Assembly: GCA_023436065.1 (NCBI GenBank)
Contig: JAEZKU010000039.1
Coordinates: forward strand, 1 to 56,543
Source: Bacillota bacterium
Lineage (GTDB): Bacteria; Bacillota; Clostridia; Lachnospirales; Lachnospiraceae
Direction of reading: 5' to 3'
DNA: 56,543 nt
Both the position numbers and the translations under genes were made by a program. Below the pieces are notes generated by a model. That model saw nothing but the letters and a program-made list of their open reading frames with translations. It was not told the DNA's origin and did not search any database. The stretch's first letter is position 1. The number at the start of each line of letters is the position of its first letter. This document shows, piece after piece, positions 49,928 to 56,543 of this stretch.

Positions 49928-51307
49928 TTATTGAATTCCCGGGATCTTCGGGAGCTGATCAAAGCCCTTTTGGAGATCCTCATCACTGGGGATATAGTCT
50001 GTCATGGAACCATCTAAGTAAGCATTGTAGGCAGTCATATCAAAATATCCCGTTCCGGTCAAACCGAAGAGGATTGTTTTTGCCTCGCCTGTTTCTTTGC
50101 ATTTTAATGCCTCATCAATTGCTGCGCGGATCGCATGGGAGGATTCTGGTGCCGGCAGGATGGTTTCCTGCTTAGCAAAGAATACTGCTGCTTCAAATAC
50201 TTTGGTCTGCTCAACAGCAATAGCCTCCATATAACCATCATGGTACAGCTTGGACAGAATAGGTGACATTCCGTGATATCTCAAACCACCTGCATGGTTC
50301 GCGGAGGGCATGAAGCTGCTTCCGAGGGTATACATCTTTGCAAGGGGTGTAACCTTACCGGTATCGCAGAAGTCATATGCATACTTACCACGGGTAAAGG
50401 AGGGGCAGGATGCGGGTTCTACCGCTACGATTCTTGGATTAGCCTTGCCAAGTAATTTATCCTGCATGAAAGGAGCAATCAAACCACCCAGATTGGAGCC
50501 GCCTCCTGCACAGCCAATAACGATATCGGGATATTCGTCAAGCATCTCCATAGCAAGCTTTGATTCCAGACCGATGATGGACTGGTGCAGCAATACCTGG
50601 TTTAATACGGAACCTAAGACATAACGACAGCCGGGGGTGGTAACTGCTTTCTCAACTGCCTCAGAGATAGCGCACCCAAGGCTTCCGCCGGTAGTCGGAT
50701 CCATGGAAAGAATCTGTTTACCGACATTGGTGGTATCGCTGGGGCTGGGAATGATATCGGCACCGAAGGTCTGCATAACTGATTTTCGGAAGGGCTTCTG
50801 CTCATAGGATACCTTAACCATGAATACTGTCAGTGGAAGATTATAATAGGAACAAGCTTCGGAAAGAGCAGTACCCCACTGACCGGCTCCTGTCTCGGTT
50901 GTGAGGGAGGTCAGACCCTGTTCCTTGGCATAATATGCCTGCGCAATAGCGGAATTCAGTTTATGGCTTCCGGAGGTGTTATTTCCTTCAAACTTATAGT
51001 AGATCTTTGCGGGTGTACCAAGTGCCTTCTCCAGATTATAAGCACGAATCAGGGGTGACGGACGATACATCTTATAGAAGTCCTTAACCTCCTCCGGGAT
51101 ATCAAAATATCTGGTAGTACTATCCATCTCCTGTTTTGCCAGCTTCTCACAAAAAACAGGATAAAGATCCTCAACCTTAGCTGGCTGATTGGTGGCGGGA
51201 TTTAAGATGGGAGCGGGCTGCTCCTTCATATCTGCTCTGAGATTATACCATTGCTTAGGCATCTGATCCTCGGTCAGATATAGTCTGTGCGGAACTTTCT
51301 TTGACAT
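49928..51307 (-). CDS. trpB2: TrpB2-type tryptophan synthase beta chain
   Basis: The 459-residue PLP enzyme is of the TrpB2 class, longer than TrpB1 and with the N-terminal block TNQPAKVEDLYPVF and YRPSPLIRAYNLEKALGTPA. The PLP lysine is Lys116 in NTSGSHKLNSA, followed by TETGAGQWG (QWG instead of QHG is characteristic of TrpB2) and CAGGGSNLGGL for the phosphate. It makes Trp from indole and Ser, possibly without TrpA, thus salvaging indole. The Trp T-box upstream confirms a Trp connection. No other trp genes are nearby. Confidence 0.93.
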   Translation of the reverse strand: MSKKVPHRLYLTEDQMPKQWYNLRADMKEQPAPILNPATNQPAKVEDLYPVFCEKLAKQEMDSTTRYFDIPEEVKDFYKMYRPSPLIRAYNLEKALGTPAKIYYKFEGNNTSGSHKLNSAIAQAYYAKEQGLTSLTTETGAGQWGTALSEACSYYNLPLTVFMVKVSYEQKPFRKSVMQTFGADIIPSPSDTTNVGKQILSMDPTTGGSLGCAISEAVEKAVTTPGCRYVLGSVLNQVLLHQSIIGLESKLAMEMLDEYPDIVIGCAGGGSNLGGLIAPFMQDKLLGKANPRIVAVEPASCPSFTRGKYAYDFCDTGKVTPLAKMYTLGSSFMPSANHAGGLRYHGMSPILSKLYHDGYMEAIAVEQTKVFEAAVFFAKQETILPAPESSHAIRAAIDEALKCKETGEAKTILFGLTGTGYFDMTAYNAYLDGSMTDYIPSDEDLQKGFDQLPKIPGIQ

Positions 51308-51448
51308 AATTACTTACTCCTTTCAATTCATTGATCTTATTCACTTGTATATTGATGCCACTGGGGCATTTTGTACTTTGGTGACAGTAAGACGGTATTT
51401 TGGACGGATAATTTATATTTATTCAGGATAGTTTTACAAAAAGGGTAT

Positions 51449-51720
51449 AAAAAAAGCCCCTGCCTCAGTAATTCTACTGGGACAAAAGCTTAGAAAACTT
51501 CTGCGGTACCACCCGGTTTGGTGCAAAACACCCTCTCTGTTCATATACATGCATATATATGCTTCCTTGTTAACGGATGAAGATTCCGTTGGGCATTACT
51601 TGACAAAAGTCTTTCTTCCCACCCTCGTAAGTCCATTCAACATTGCTTTATTACCGCAATCCCACCATCTGCGGCTCTCTGAGAATAATGTGCCATATCT
51701 ACTCTTCTTACTCAACGGTT
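51449..51720 (-). promoter_or_regulatory. Tryptophan T-box riboswitch (trpB2 leader)
   Basis: Read on the minus strand: AACCGTTGAGTAAGAAGAGTAG, AGAGAGCCGCAGATGGTGGG, GTTGAA-TGG-ACTTACGAG with the Trp specifier TGG (plus-strand CCA at 51633-51635), AGTAATGCCCAACGG, T-box GTGGTACCGCAG (51501-51512) and the terminator TCCCAGTA/TACTGAGG...GGGGCTTTTTTT. Its 5' consensus part is close to that of the trpXYZ leader. Uncharged tRNA-Trp would activate trpB2. Confidence 0.94.
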
Positions 51721-51741
51721 TAAAAATTTTATGTTTTACTC

Positions 51742-51770
51742 AGTATATACATATTAAGGGGAAATGTCAA
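51742..51770 (-). promoter_or_regulatory. Promoter of the trpB2 leader
   Basis: Minus strand: TTGACA (51770-51765), 17-bp spacer, TATACT (51747-51742). Confidence 0.75.
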
Positions 51771-51901
51771 CTGCATATTTATTAATTTTCCAGTTTTTAT
51801 TGATTTTCCAAACACGATATGGTTTTCTGCAGAGGTTTCTATATACTTAAACTAGGGGGATTCCCCAAAATCCTACAATCATTATATACGGAGGAATGAA
51901 G

Positions 51902-52915
51902 ATGTCTAAGAAGTACGAGAATATTAATATAATTAGTACAGGGACCTACCACCCAAAGAACAAAGTGGACAATGGTTATTTCATCGAGCATTTCAATAAG
52001 CTGGGTATGGAGGTATCGGGGCTCTTAAAGCATTTGGAGAGAGAATACAGATATCTTTCCGATGATCCGGAAGAAACCGTCATATCTATGGGTTACAAAG
52101 CAAGTGTGAAAGCATTGCAGGAGGCAGGACTGGAGATTGGGGATATCGACCTCCTGGTATTTGCAACAGATACACCGGAATATACTTCACCTGCCAATGC
52201 GGTAAAGGTATTGGATATGTTCGGTGGTGTAAAGATAAAGATGGCCTACGACACGAATACCAATTGCCTTGGTATGGTTACTGCCATAGATCAGGCCAGC
52301 AGAATCCTGATGACAAACAAAAGATTTAGAAGAGCGCTCGTTGTAGGCGGAATATTATTCAGCTCGGTCAGTAATGAGAACGATATTGTATCCTATGCGA
52401 ATTTTGGCGATGCCGCCGCGGCGGTGGTTCTGGAGAAGGCAGAAGAAGAAGAAAGAAGAGGTTTTATCGATTCGGTCCATCTGGCGCAGACCTCGGAAAG
52501 TAATTACATATTGATGCCCAAGGTGGGTTTCTCTAAACTCATAAGAGATGGGATTGAGAAAGAGGAAGATAAGAAATGGTCCTGGGAACCCTTTGACGGA
52601 AGCTTTATATCCGATGCCTGGGTGGAATTGATTCATGAGCTTACTAAGGATAACAATATGACACCTTCCGATATTGATCATCTGATCTTCTCACAATTTA
52701 CCATTCCCGATGCACGTCTTGCTTTGGAAAAGCTGGGCTTGGAAGAGGATCGGACCACCTATGTCGGCAATGAGTATGGCTACACCGGCACGACCAGTCC
52801 CATTATGGCTTTGGATAGGGCAATCAAGACAGAAAGAGTAAAGAAGGGAGATTATGTGACACTGGCATCAATGGGATCCGGTTCACTGATCAGTGTCCTC
52901 TTATTTAAACTATAA
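51902..52915 (+). CDS. 3-oxoacyl-ACP synthase III-like (thiolase-superfamily) enzyme
   Basis: The protein is a FabH/HMG-CoA-synthase-like condensing enzyme of 337 residues. The active-site Cys lies in DTNTNCLGMVTAID, the His in SDIDHLIFSQF, and the Asn in YVGNEYGYTGTTSPIMALD. The terminal GSGSLISVLLFKL is also typical. Genuine FabH genes sit in the fab cluster; this copy is alone, so it may prime unusual chains or act in secondary metabolism. I start at ATG 51902 because GGAGG at 51890 suits it (7 nt) and not 51896 (1 nt). Confidence 0.88.
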   Translation: MSKKYENINIISTGTYHPKNKVDNGYFIEHFNKLGMEVSGLLKHLEREYRYLSDDPEETVISMGYKASVKALQEAGLEIGDIDLLVFATDTPEYTSPANAVKVLDMFGGVKIKMAYDTNTNCLGMVTAIDQASRILMTNKRFRRALVVGGILFSSVSNENDIVSYANFGDAAAAVVLEKAEEEERRGFIDSVHLAQTSESNYILMPKVGFSKLIRDGIEKEEDKKWSWEPFDGSFISDAWVELIHELTKDNNMTPSDIDHLIFSQFTIPDARLALEKLGLEEDRTTYVGNEYGYTGTTSPIMALDRAIKTERVKKGDYVTLASMGSGSLISVLLFKL

Positions 52916-52925
52916 TAATATAATA

Positions 52926-53003
52926 CCCCATCTTTTCAGCAGAGTTGCATTCCTAGCATCGGCGTTTGGGAGAACCAAATGCAAGCTCTACTGAAAGATG
53001 GGG
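52926..53003. terminator. Long hairpin between convergent genes
   Basis: Arms CCCCATCTTTTCAGCAGAG (52926-52944) and CTCTACTGAAAGATGGGG (52986-53003) are nearly perfectly complementary, and TGCAT/ATGCA continue the stem across a bulge. It lies between the FabH-like gene and the minus-strand hypothetical gene and probably terminates both. Confidence 0.82.
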
Positions 53004-53011
53004 CTTGAGAA

Positions 53012-53407
53012 TTATCTAATTGCTGTTAAAGCATCCTCATAATTGTCTACATATTGTACGCTTTCAGTCCAACCGGGGATATCCTTACCGATTCTTTTGA
53101 ATTGCTGAAGGGTGATGACGCTTCCTTTTGTCACAAGATATCTTGCTTTGAAGGGAACCTCCATATACTTTTGCAGCAGCGTACCCAACAAAGCTGCTAC
53201 TTCGGGACTTGATGGCTTTAATTCAGGAGCATCAATAATTAATGTGTAAGTATTAGCGGGAAGTGATTTGGTATTCTGATCATAATCCTTTAGGAAGGAT
53301 TGACCGTCTTCTACGCTGAAGAACCCGGAAGCCTCAGCATGAAAAACCTTGTTGATTGTGTCGGTAGATAGTTCATAAGTAGATAATTTTCCTTGGTACT
53401 TTGCCAT
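53012..53407 (-). CDS. Hypothetical cytoplasmic protein, possibly STAS-like
   Basis: I do not recognise a family with confidence. The 131-residue product has no signal or membrane helix. Strands KLSTYEL, TYTLIIDAPEL and ARYLVTK alternate with helices (VAALLGTLLQKYMEV), an order like STAS/SpoIIAA-type folds, in which the strand-helix pattern around LIIDAPELKPSSPEVAALLG resembles the SpoIIAA phosphorylation-loop region, though no conserved D-S-S motif is certain. It is monocistronic behind AAGGAGG and convergent with the FabH-like gene. Confidence 0.62.
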   Translation of the reverse strand: MAKYQGKLSTYELSTDTINKVFHAEASGFFSVEDGQSFLKDYDQNTKSLPANTYTLIIDAPELKPSSPEVAALLGTLLQKYMEVPFKARYLVTKGSVITLQQFKRIGKDIPGWTESVQYVDNYEDALTAIR

Positions 53408-53542
53408 AAATGTGCCTCCTTAAGTATGTATAAGCTTACAAACCAGATTTTACTATAATATAATAACTAAATCAAGTAAAATTTTGACTAAAAATAGAAA
53501 ATAGGGAAGTAACAGGCTATAATGTAAAATTTTATAAAAATT

Positions 53543-53716
53543 TTGAGATAATAGTTTTATAATTTTATATTCTGTGTTAATATTAGACGATATCAGGGGA
53601 GGTGCATCATATGAGAGATTATTATGATACCGGCCAGTAACACCGGGCTGGAAGAGGTCCTCCGTAATAAATAATGGCTATTAATCGACTATTAATTATT
53701 CATTATTTGTGGAGGA
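53543..53716 (+). promoter_or_regulatory. Promoter and putative translational attenuator ahead of the MFS gene
   Basis: TTGAGA (53543-53548), 17-bp spacer and TATATT (53566-53571) would start a leader of ~140 nt. In it are a strong SD (GGGGAGG, 53596-53602), a nine-codon frame (53611-53640), a hairpin CCGGCC/GGGCTGG (53630-53651) holding the leader stop in its loop, and a second hairpin (53658-53716) in which TCCTCC pairs with GGAGGA, the MFS SD, extended by AAATAATG/CATTATTT and ATTAAT/ATTAAT. This is the layout of drug-inducible translational attenuators. Confidence 0.65.
53611..53640 (+). CDS. Nine-residue leader peptide MRDYYDTGQ (putative)
   Basis: ATG 53611 to TAA 53638-53640 encodes MRDYYDTGQ. 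The SD GGGGAGG lies 8 nt upstream, stronger than that of many real genes. Length and place match the leader peptides of erm and cat attenuators, whose stalled translation frees the SD of the resistance gene. It is too short for protein-level evidence, so it rests on the SD and the surrounding structure. Confidence 0.55.
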   Translation: MRDYYDTGQ

Positions 53717-53720
53717 ATTT

Positions 53721-54920
53721 ATGAACATTCGAAAATATTATATTTATTGTTTCTTTAAAGAGCTCATGCCAATCTATCCGTTATATTTATTGATGTTTGA
53801 GAAGAATGGTTTATCTTTGGGGCAGATATCGGCTTTACTTGCCATATGGTCAGTTCCGGCAGTTCTGCTGGAGATACCGACAGGGATTCTTGCTGATCAT
53901 TGGAGCAGAAGGAACCTGATGGTTATGGGAAATCTTCTGAAGGCCGGATGCTACCTGCTTTGGCTGTTCTCACAGGGGTTTTGGCTATATGCAGCCGGTT
54001 TCCTGTTATGGGGGATCGGGGGAGCATTGTATTCAGGAGCGGAAGAGGCATTATTATTCGACTCGTTAAAGTTGGAGCAAAAAGAAGACACCTTTGACAG
54101 AATTTACGGACGAGGAAGGTTTTTGTCCGGAATAAGTACCATTCTTGCGTCGCTGCTCGGCGGATATCTGGGAATGAAGTTTGGTTTCGCTTCAGCTTTA
54201 TCCATATCTGTTCTTTTTTCACTCTTTAGCACGGTAACTGCCGCTTTGATGAAGGAGGTTAATCTGTATAAAGAGAGTGAGCCTCAGAATGATACATTAA
54301 AGCAATCTGTTTGTTTTCTGATGTGTAGAAAAGATATCTTGCATTTTGCTCTGCTATCTTTGTTGGTAATCACTACTGCAGGAGTTCTTGATGAATATGA
54401 CCAGCTCATCGCCAAGGACTTTGGGCTATCGATCGCTTTCGTAGGAGGTTGGACTGCTGTCCGGTTTTTGCTGATTTCCATCGGGGGATTTCTTGCCTAC
54501 CGTATCAGAAGGAGGCTGGAAAAACTGTTACACAGCTCGGATCGTATGCTTCCGATTGCCATCTTATGCCTGGTGGCAGCAGCCTTACTGATGACTGCAG
54601 GGATTTTCAGACTATTGATATTTATGGTTCTGTACGGGCTATATTATTTATTTATGGCAGCAGCCGATGTCATTCAGGAGGATTACCTGCAACAGAAAAT
54701 TGAAACAGAGGGTAGATCGACGGTACATTCTCTGACAGCGCTTTCTGCTAATCTATACGGAATGCTTTGTTACGGGTTGTTTGGTTTGGTGATATCTCAT
54801 TCCGAGCTTTTTACCGGGATTACCTTTGCAGGTGGGTATATTATAGTATTGACTATGATCATAGGAGCTTCTTATCTGATTTACAGAAAGAAGAGTAAGA
54901 GAGAAACCAACATGGAATAG
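53721..54920 (+). CDS. MFS transporter
   Basis: The protein has about 11-12 membrane helices in 399 residues. The N-terminal half holds the MFS motif A-like segment IPTGILADHWSRRNLMVMGN between helices 2 and 3. DRIYGRGRFLSGISTILASLLGGYLGMKFGFASALSIS (part: GRGRFLSGISTILASLLGG) follows, typical of the multidrug/tetracycline-type DHA family. The start is ATG 53721 behind GTGGAGGA; an upstream GTG at 53709 would use the SD itself and is rejected. Presumably an efflux pump for a compound sensed through the leader; the drug is unknown. Confidence 0.87.
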   Translation: MNIRKYYIYCFFKELMPIYPLYLLMFEKNGLSLGQISALLAIWSVPAVLLEIPTGILADHWSRRNLMVMGNLLKAGCYLLWLFSQGFWLYAAGFLLWGIGGALYSGAEEALLFDSLKLEQKEDTFDRIYGRGRFLSGISTILASLLGGYLGMKFGFASALSISVLFSLFSTVTAALMKEVNLYKESEPQNDTLKQSVCFLMCRKDILHFALLSLLVITTAGVLDEYDQLIAKDFGLSIAFVGGWTAVRFLLISIGGFLAYRIRRRLEKLLHSSDRMLPIAILCLVAAALLMTAGIFRLLIFMVLYGLYYLFMAAADVIQEDYLQQKIETEGRSTVHSLTALSANLYGMLCYGLFGLVISHSELFTGITFAGGYIIVLTMIIGASYLIYRKKSKRETNME

Positions 54921-54967
54921 TCTGACGATCATTAAGTCCCGACTGATGACAAGTGAAAAATAAATAA

Positions 54968-55016
54968 GGGGCATATGTAAAACTGATGAATCATGTTTTG
55001 CATATGCCCCATTTTA
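54968..55016. terminator. Terminator between convergent genes
   Basis: Arms GGGGCATATG (54968-54977) and CATATGCCCC (55001-55010) plus TAAAAC/GTTTTG nearer the loop, followed by ATTTTA. Confidence 0.88.
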
Positions 55017-55024
55017 TAATGTCT

Positions 55025-56005
55025 CTACGGATACTGCTCCAGATTCTTAACTAATTCCTGCCGAATTTTATCTTTTAGATGAGGAGGATTGAGTACCCGC
55101 ACACCCGAGCCGAATTGCAGGATCCAACGGATCAGCTCATCGGTTACCGCGGTATCACGAATAAATTGTATTCCTGTCGCTGTCTCCACTATTTCATCAG
55201 CCAGGTCAGCTTCGTATTCCTGTATGTATTTGGCCGTAGGCCCTTCGAAGGCAAGAATGATCTGCTCGACGACATTGCCGGAGAGATGAATGAACTTGCT
55301 GCGGGCTTTCTTTAGAAAGTAATCCGAGGGTATCACAAAGGTCTCATCGAGAGGAGTGATAGCCCTGATCCTTGAAACCCTGAAATCCCTGATGTCATTT
55401 CGCAGTTCACAAAAACCGACTACACTGAGTGCACCGTCATTAAGCATCAATTCAAATGGATGGATAATTCGGATGGTATCCTCATCCCCACCGAAGCTGT
55501 GATAAATGATCCGTACCTTAGTCTTGTTACGGATAGCGGTCTGGATCCGTTCCTCGATTTCCGGGTTTACCTCATCACTGATATAATCATTGGTATTGAT
55601 GGTTACCATACCACTGAAATGTTTGATAAATTCGCGGTTAAGATTAGTCGTGTTATCCAAAAGCTTATGAATCAGCTCCTGAGCTGTCTTACCCATGGTC
55701 ATATATTGATAAGGCTTTAGCAGCTCCAGCATAAAGGCAAGGGAAATCAGTTCGGGAGAGGTAAAGGTGATATCCCTGAGGCGGAATTTATCTGCCGTAT
55801 AATAAGTCTTGCCGTTTCTTTCCTCCTCGGAGATGAAACAGATACCCGACAGGCTGTCGATATCCCGGCTGATGGTCTTCTTATCAACTATGACATCCCA
55901 TTTTTCCAAAGATGAATGGATATCGCTGATTGTATAACCACGTTTATTCTCTGACAATAATAATAAGATAAATATCTGCCGTTCCGTCTGCGCCATATCT
56001 TTCAT
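55025..56005 (-). CDS. WYL-domain transcriptional regulator
   Basis: The 326-residue protein starts with a winged HTH (RQIFILLLLSENKRGYTISDIHSSL, ~8-32, DeoR/HTH_11-like, part) followed by a WYL domain (INTNDYISDEVNPEIEERIQTAIRNKTKVRIIYHSFGG with the key VRIIYHSFGG) and a C-terminal WCX region (EQIILAFEGPTAKYIQEYEADLADEI). WYL proteins regulate stress, DNA-damage or phage-defence genes after sensing nucleic acids or other ligands. It is monocistronic behind TAGGAGGT and convergent with the MFS gene. Whether it regulates a nearby gene is not evident. Confidence 0.88.
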   Translation of the reverse strand: MKDMAQTERQIFILLLLSENKRGYTISDIHSSLEKWDVIVDKKTISRDIDSLSGICFISEEERNGKTYYTADKFRLRDITFTSPELISLAFMLELLKPYQYMTMGKTAQELIHKLLDNTTNLNREFIKHFSGMVTINTNDYISDEVNPEIEERIQTAIRNKTKVRIIYHSFGGDEDTIRIIHPFELMLNDGALSVVGFCELRNDIRDFRVSRIRAITPLDETFVIPSDYFLKKARSKFIHLSGNVVEQIILAFEGPTAKYIQEYEADLADEIVETATGIQFIRDTAVTDELIRWILQFGSGVRVLNPPHLKDKIRQELVKNLEQYP

Positions 56006-56265
56006 AGGGGGACCTCCTAATCTTTACTTTTCCATAGTATGAGTTTCTTCTTATAAAGAATAACCTTAAGCAGAACCCATGATAAAGATGCCATTCTGCT
56101 AAAGCTCAAGTGCAGGCATAACTATATCTTACTATAATAGGAAAGAATATTCAAGGATAAGAAAGCCATGAAGGAACCGGATGATATCGAATATAGTATG
56201 GTTTTGACCTTTAGGCAGAAGTAATTGGAGCCTTATTTGAGGTGATGCGGCAAACAAAAAAGTCC

Positions 56266-56332
56266 TTGACAATCACTGTATAAAAATATATAATCAGTTA
56301 GCGTGCAGATTCCTGCATGCTATGTATTTTTT
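56266..56332 (+). promoter_or_regulatory. rpsL promoter with hairpin at the transcript start
   Basis: TTGACA (56266-56271), 17-bp spacer, TATAAT (56289-56294). The first transcribed bases form AGCGTGCAG/CTGCATGCT (56300-56321), followed by ATGTATTTTTTG. It may be a terminator-type leader element or a 5' hairpin. The other ~250 bp between the WYL gene and this promoter show nothing I can name. Confidence 0.68.
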
Positions 56333-56461
56333 GTGCGCTTTTTGTTGATGCTGATATAGTATCGAAAAAGCAAAAGAAAACCACAGAGCCAAAAACTATA
56401 AACAAGCGGATTGATCATCAATTCATCTTGTAACGAACAATTTTCAGGAGGTGAAAAATTA

Positions 56462-56543
56462 ATGCCTACATTTAACCAGCTAGTAAGAAAAGGCAGACAG
56501 ACAATGGAGAAGAAATCTACAGCACCTGCTTTGCAGAAGGGTT
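56462..56543 (+). CDS. rpsL: 30S ribosomal protein S12 (partial, cut by window end)
   Basis: The 27 visible residues (MPTFNQLVRKGRQTMEKKST, then APALQKG) match the S12 N-terminus. AGGAGGTG is 8-9 nt upstream. This should be the first gene of the str operon (rpsL-rpsG-fusA-tuf) continuing past the window. Confidence 0.97.
   Translation, partial: MPTFNQLVRKGRQTMEKKSTAPALQKG

Noticed and set aside
51549..51785. 78-codon frame on the plus strand
   Set aside because: Falls inside the minus-strand Trp T-box leader and its promoter; structured RNA explains this sequence.
1..56543. CRISPR arrays, tRNA/rRNA genes, integrases, transposases or toxin-antitoxin pairs
   Set aside because: No regularly spaced repeats, tRNA-like cloverleaf ends or matching protein motifs were seen on either strand by reading; a dedicated scan was not possible.

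Overview
The window reads as chromosome of a low-to-moderate GC, anaerobic, spore-forming Clostridia member, most likely a Lachnospiraceae-type organism (Clostridium cluster XIVa relatives). This rests on the mix of gene families: cotJABC spore-coat genes, a SleB-like cortex hydrolase, a B12-dependent class II ribonucleotide reductase, a pyrophosphate-type phosphofructokinase, T-box and THF riboswitches and a TrpXYZ transporter. I cannot name the species. No tRNA, rRNA, CRISPR array, prophage or insertion-sequence transposase was recognised.

Layout. 1-3.8 kb: amino-sugar locus (nagB-nagA on the minus strand, divergent GntR regulator plus a SIS-domain protein). 3.8-6.8 kb: AraC regulator divergent from an oxidoreductase/isomerase pair for a sugar or polyol. 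6.9-10.7 kb: a TldD/TldE metallopeptidase pair followed by a cupin and a CatA-fold acetyltransferase. 10.8-14.8 kb: small membrane protein, NrdR-box-controlled nrdJ, a DUF3298 protein, a 218-bp palindrome and an unannotated-size 56-aa peptide gene. 14.8-22.8 kb: membrane foldase, then a MoxR/DUF58/transglutaminase operon running into a cytidylate-kinase-like protein and an AI-2E-family permease. 23.1-28.1 kb: a MacB-type ABC transporter with a large secreted COG1361-like protein between its ATPase and permease genes. 28.2-35.5 kb: zinc-ribbon protein, gltX, a UvrD-like helicase, DUF1292 protein and a nuclease-helicase of the DinG/XPD class. 35.6-38.8 kb: VanZ protein and lipid kinase (minus), then cotJABC. 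38.9-40.3 kb: a 5'-truncated remnant and a secreted protein. 40.4-46.3 kb: Trp T-box with trpXYZ, THF riboswitch with folT, a MIF-like protein and PPi-phosphofructokinase. 46.4-51.8 kb (minus): SleB-like hydrolase, plsC, rpoD, and trpB2 behind a second Trp T-box. 51.9-56.5 kb: a solitary FabH-like enzyme, a hypothetical protein, an MFS efflux gene behind what looks like a leader-peptide attenuator, a WYL regulator, and the start of rpsL (str operon).

How the parts connect. The clearest functional links are regulatory: two tryptophan T-boxes with the same UGG specifier couple Trp import (trpXYZ) with Trp synthesis or salvage (trpB2); a THF aptamer controls folate uptake; paired NrdR-like boxes overlap the nrdJ promoter. 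The observations most worth a second look are (i) the leader-peptide/hairpin architecture in front of the MFS gene at 53.5-53.7 kb, (ii) a dispersed multi-hairpin element present twice (about 54-142 and 22842-22966) whose outer stem differs in sequence but stays paired, (iii) the 218-bp palindrome at 14278-14495, and (iv) a perfectly duplicated ribosome-binding segment with an anti-SD hairpin in front of trpX.
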